Shown here piece after piece: positions 6,172 to 7,850 of a stretch of DNA of 7,850 bases. Source of the DNA: an uncultured Prevotella sp. (GTDB taxonomy: Bacteria > Bacteroidota > Bacteroidia > Bacteroidales > Bacteroidaceae); the NCBI GenBank assembly GCA_905210845.1, contig CAJLYG010000150.1, forward strand, positions 1-7,850, written 5' to 3'. The stretch's first letter is position 1, and every line of letters begins with the position of its first letter. The notes beneath the pieces were generated by a model. The model was not told the origin of the DNA, searched no databases, and saw only the letters and a list, made by a program, of their open reading frames with translations. Position numbers and translations under genes: made by a program.

Positions 6172-7344
6172 TCATTTCGTCCGTGCAGCCCTGTTCTTAG
6201 CGATGAGTTTCTTGATCGTTTCCACGGATGCCGCAGTACGGTATCCGTCTTCCGGTGTGTTCATGCAATAATCGATCAATCGGTCGACAGTAGAGGTGGC
6301 GACATGCATGCGCGTATCCGAAGACGCATAATAGATGAACACCTTTCCGTCATCATCTGCGATCCAGCCATTGGTGAAGACGACATTCATCACGTCACCA
6401 ATGTATTCCTGTCCTTCTGGTACCAAGAAATAGCCACCGGGCTTGGCAATGACTTTCGTGGGATCATCAAGGGCCGTCATATACATATACAAGACATAGC
6501 GTAGACCGGAGGCAGTGCCGCGGACGCCATGTGCCAGGTGCAGCCATCCCCTGGGGGTCTTGATGGGATGAGGACCCTCGCCGTTCTTCACTTCCGTGAT
6601 GGTATGGTAATGGCGAGGATAGATAATCTTTTCTTCCTTGATTTCTGCATGCGTGATATCATCGACCAACGCCCATCCGATGCCGCCACCGGATCCTGTA
6701 TCTATGAAACCATCTTGTGGACGGGTATAGAATGCATACTTTCCCTCTACGAACTCAGGATGGAGCACGACATTACGTTGCTGACTCTTGCTCTTTAGGT
6801 CTGGCAATCGATCCCAGTGAATCAGATCATGGGTACGGGCAATGGCTGCCGTAGCGGTTGCTGCCGAGAGGTCGCCGGGCTGTGAGTCATCATGCCGTTC
6901 TGCACAGAAAACGCCATAGATCCACCCATCTTCATGCTGGGTCAGTCGCATGTCATAGACGTTAGTGGCTGGAATGACATCATCGGGCATGGTAATCGGT
7001 TCATCCCAAAAGCGGAAATGGTCGATGCCATTAGGACTCTCAGCCACGGCGAAGAAACTTTTCCGGTCGGCTCCTTCCACCCGCACCACCAGGACATACT
7101 TACCATTCCATTTGATGGCACCACTATTCAGCGTCGCATTCATCATGATGCGCTGTTCCAGATAGGGATTGTCTTTTTCATTGAAGTCATACCGCCATTC
7201 CAACGGGGTATGGTCTGCCGTCAGAATCGGATACTGATACTTGGTATAGATCCCGTTCCCCCATTCCAGAGGGTGGTTGGGACGGTTCAGCAGTTCTTCG
7301 TGGTGAAGACGCAAATCATTTACTTTCTTTTCAAAATCTGTCAT
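6172..7344 (-). CDS. 4-O-beta-D-mannosyl-D-glucose phosphorylase, GH130
   Basis: This cytoplasmic enzyme splits 4-O-beta-D-mannosyl-D-glucose with inorganic phosphate into alpha-D-mannose 1-phosphate and D-glucose. The 390-residue product fits the GH130_1 five-bladed beta-propeller family over its whole length. Asp131 in NVYDMRLTQHEDGW sits at the position of the catalytic acid I recall for the Bacteroides fragilis enzyme (Asp131). Other family segments are VVRVEGADRKSFFAVAESPNG (87-107), NVVLHPEF (191-198), RPQDGFIDTGSGGGIGWA (208-225) and KTPRGWLHLAHGV (262-274). The start at 7344 lies 23 bases after the mannanase stop with an AT-rich leader, and the N-terminus FEKKVNDLRLHHEELLNRPN is family-like. 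The epimerase two genes downstream makes the substrate. A mannan oligosaccharide phosphorylase (GH130_2) is the main alternative, but the length and context favour mannosyl-glucose. Confidence 0.94.
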   Translation of the reverse strand: MTDFEKKVNDLRLHHEELLNRPNHPLEWGNGIYTKYQYPILTADHTPLEWRYDFNEKDNPYLEQRIMMNATLNSGAIKWNGKYVLVVRVEGADRKSFFAVAESPNGIDHFRFWDEPITMPDDVIPATNVYDMRLTQHEDGWIYGVFCAERHDDSQPGDLSAATATAAIARTHDLIHWDRLPDLKSKSQQRNVVLHPEFVEGKYAFYTRPQDGFIDTGSGGGIGWALVDDITHAEIKEEKIIYPRHYHTITEVKNGEGPHPIKTPRGWLHLAHGVRGTASGLRYVLYMYMTALDDPTKVIAKPGGYFLVPEGQEYIGDVMNVVFTNGWIADDDGKVFIYYASSDTRMHVATSTVDRLIDYCMNTPEDGYRTAASVETIKKLIAKNRAARTK

Positions 7345-7367
7345 AATCTATATTCTTTTCATTAAGT

Positions 7368-7850
7368 TCATTGGATGTCATGGATGAGGAGTATGTGTTT
7401 CTCTGCTGCGAATTTCTTAAAGTCAGCAGCACAACTCTTATCGGATGCAGGCCCGAAATTCTCCTCTTTCTGGTCCCAGGCATTGCGCCATAGCAGGAAA
7501 TAAGTAAACCGATAGCCACGGATTGCGGGCAGAAGCGTGCCCGTAAACCATTGGGGATCTGGTGTATTCCGGTATCCTGTCTCTGAAACGCTCACTAACT
7601 TGTGATGGCTTTTGGCAAAGTCTGCCATCACCTTCAGTTCCAATTGCATATTATCGATAAACTCCTGGCTGGTACCGTATTGGTAGATATCCGTCCCCAA
7701 GATGTCTACGACATCATCGCCCGGATAATAACGACTATACCGCTCTAAGCTCTCCTTTGCATCCGCGCCGGGGGAATAGCTAAAGACGACATGGGTAAGG
7801 CCTGCCTGCCGGATCCTTTCCACAGTCATCCGATACAGTTGTTGATATTG
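7368..7850 (-). CDS. GH26 beta-1,4-mannanase, C-terminal part, cut by window end
   Basis: Only the last 160 residues are visible; the frame stays open to the right edge, beginning QYQQLYRM. GH26 mannanases cut internal beta-1,4 bonds in mannan on a TIM barrel with two catalytic glutamates. The visible part has VVFSYSPGAD (about residues 22-31), the strand YYPGDDVVDILGTDIY (41-56), and SVSETGYRN, where Glu90 is placed as the catalytic nucleophile at the end of a beta strand. The closing segment TYFLLWRNAWD...FGP (116-134) is typical of the family's last strand and helix. The acid/base glutamate, substrate subsites and any signal peptide lie outside the window, so its location cannot be judged. 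It is the first visible gene of the operon and would supply mannobiose to the enzymes downstream. The protein ends in IHDIQ with no extra C-terminal domain. Confidence 0.85.
   Translation of the reverse strand, partial: QYQQLYRMTVERIRQAGLTHVVFSYSPGADAKESLERYSRYYPGDDVVDILGTDIYQYGTSQEFIDNMQLELKVMADFAKSHHKLVSVSETGYRNTPDPQWFTGTLLPAIRGYRFTYFLLWRNAWDQKEENFGPASDKSCAADFKKFAAEKHILLIHDIQ

Noticed and set aside
6892..7365. Plus-strand open frame (157 codons) over the GH130 gene
   Set aside because: It is fully antisense to the N-terminal half of the phosphorylase, including the catalytic Asp131 region; no family resemblance.
1..7850. CRISPR array, tRNA or rRNA genes, insertion sequence or prophage
   Set aside because: I saw no regularly spaced direct repeats, no tRNA-like cloverleaf, no rRNA sequence and no transposase, integrase or phage gene on either strand.

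Overview
The window looks like chromosomal DNA from a Bacteroidales bacterium, of a Bacteroides/Parabacteroides-like gut type; the genus cannot be fixed from sequence alone. Four things support this: a fused NuoCD followed directly by NuoH with no nuoEFG between them; promoter -7 elements of the Bacteroidetes form TAnnTTTG; mostly AT-rich translation start regions without Shine-Dalgarno sites; and a mannan-degradation gene set in the same order as I recall from Bacteroides fragilis (mannanase, GH130 phosphorylase, symporter, cellobiose 2-epimerase). All eight genes lie on the minus strand, so transcription runs from the right end to the left.

Right part (about 3493-7850): a mannan-catabolic operon. 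In transcription order it holds the C-terminal part of a GH26 beta-mannanase (cut by the window end), a GH130 4-O-beta-mannosyl-glucose phosphorylase, a GPH-family sugar:cation symporter, and an AGE-superfamily cellobiose/mannobiose 2-epimerase. Together they would cut mannan to beta-1,4-mannobiose, import it, epimerise its reducing-end mannose to glucose, and phosphorolyse the product to mannose 1-phosphate plus glucose. A 9-bp stem hairpin followed by a short T run, overlapping a TAnnTTTG box, sits between the phosphorylase and the symporter. It may divide the operon into two expression units.

Middle (3065-3492): 428 bases without a convincing gene. This stretch holds a strong 14-bp inverted repeat with A/T runs (a likely bidirectional terminator), a cluster of perfect inverted repeats enclosed by an imperfect terminal inverted repeat (a candidate structured RNA or small MITE-like element), the probable promoter of the nuo operon, and a 7-bp palindrome at its predicted transcription start.

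Left part (1-3064): the start of a respiratory complex I operon, nuoA-nuoB-nuoCD-nuoH, with nuoH cut by the left end. nuoA and nuoB overlap, and nuoCD and nuoH are 2 bases apart, so the genes are tightly coupled. The NADH-oxidising module genes nuoEFG are absent from their usual place between nuoCD and nuoH.

The coding genes belong to known families. The least explained sequence is the structured intergenic stretch at 3199-3397.
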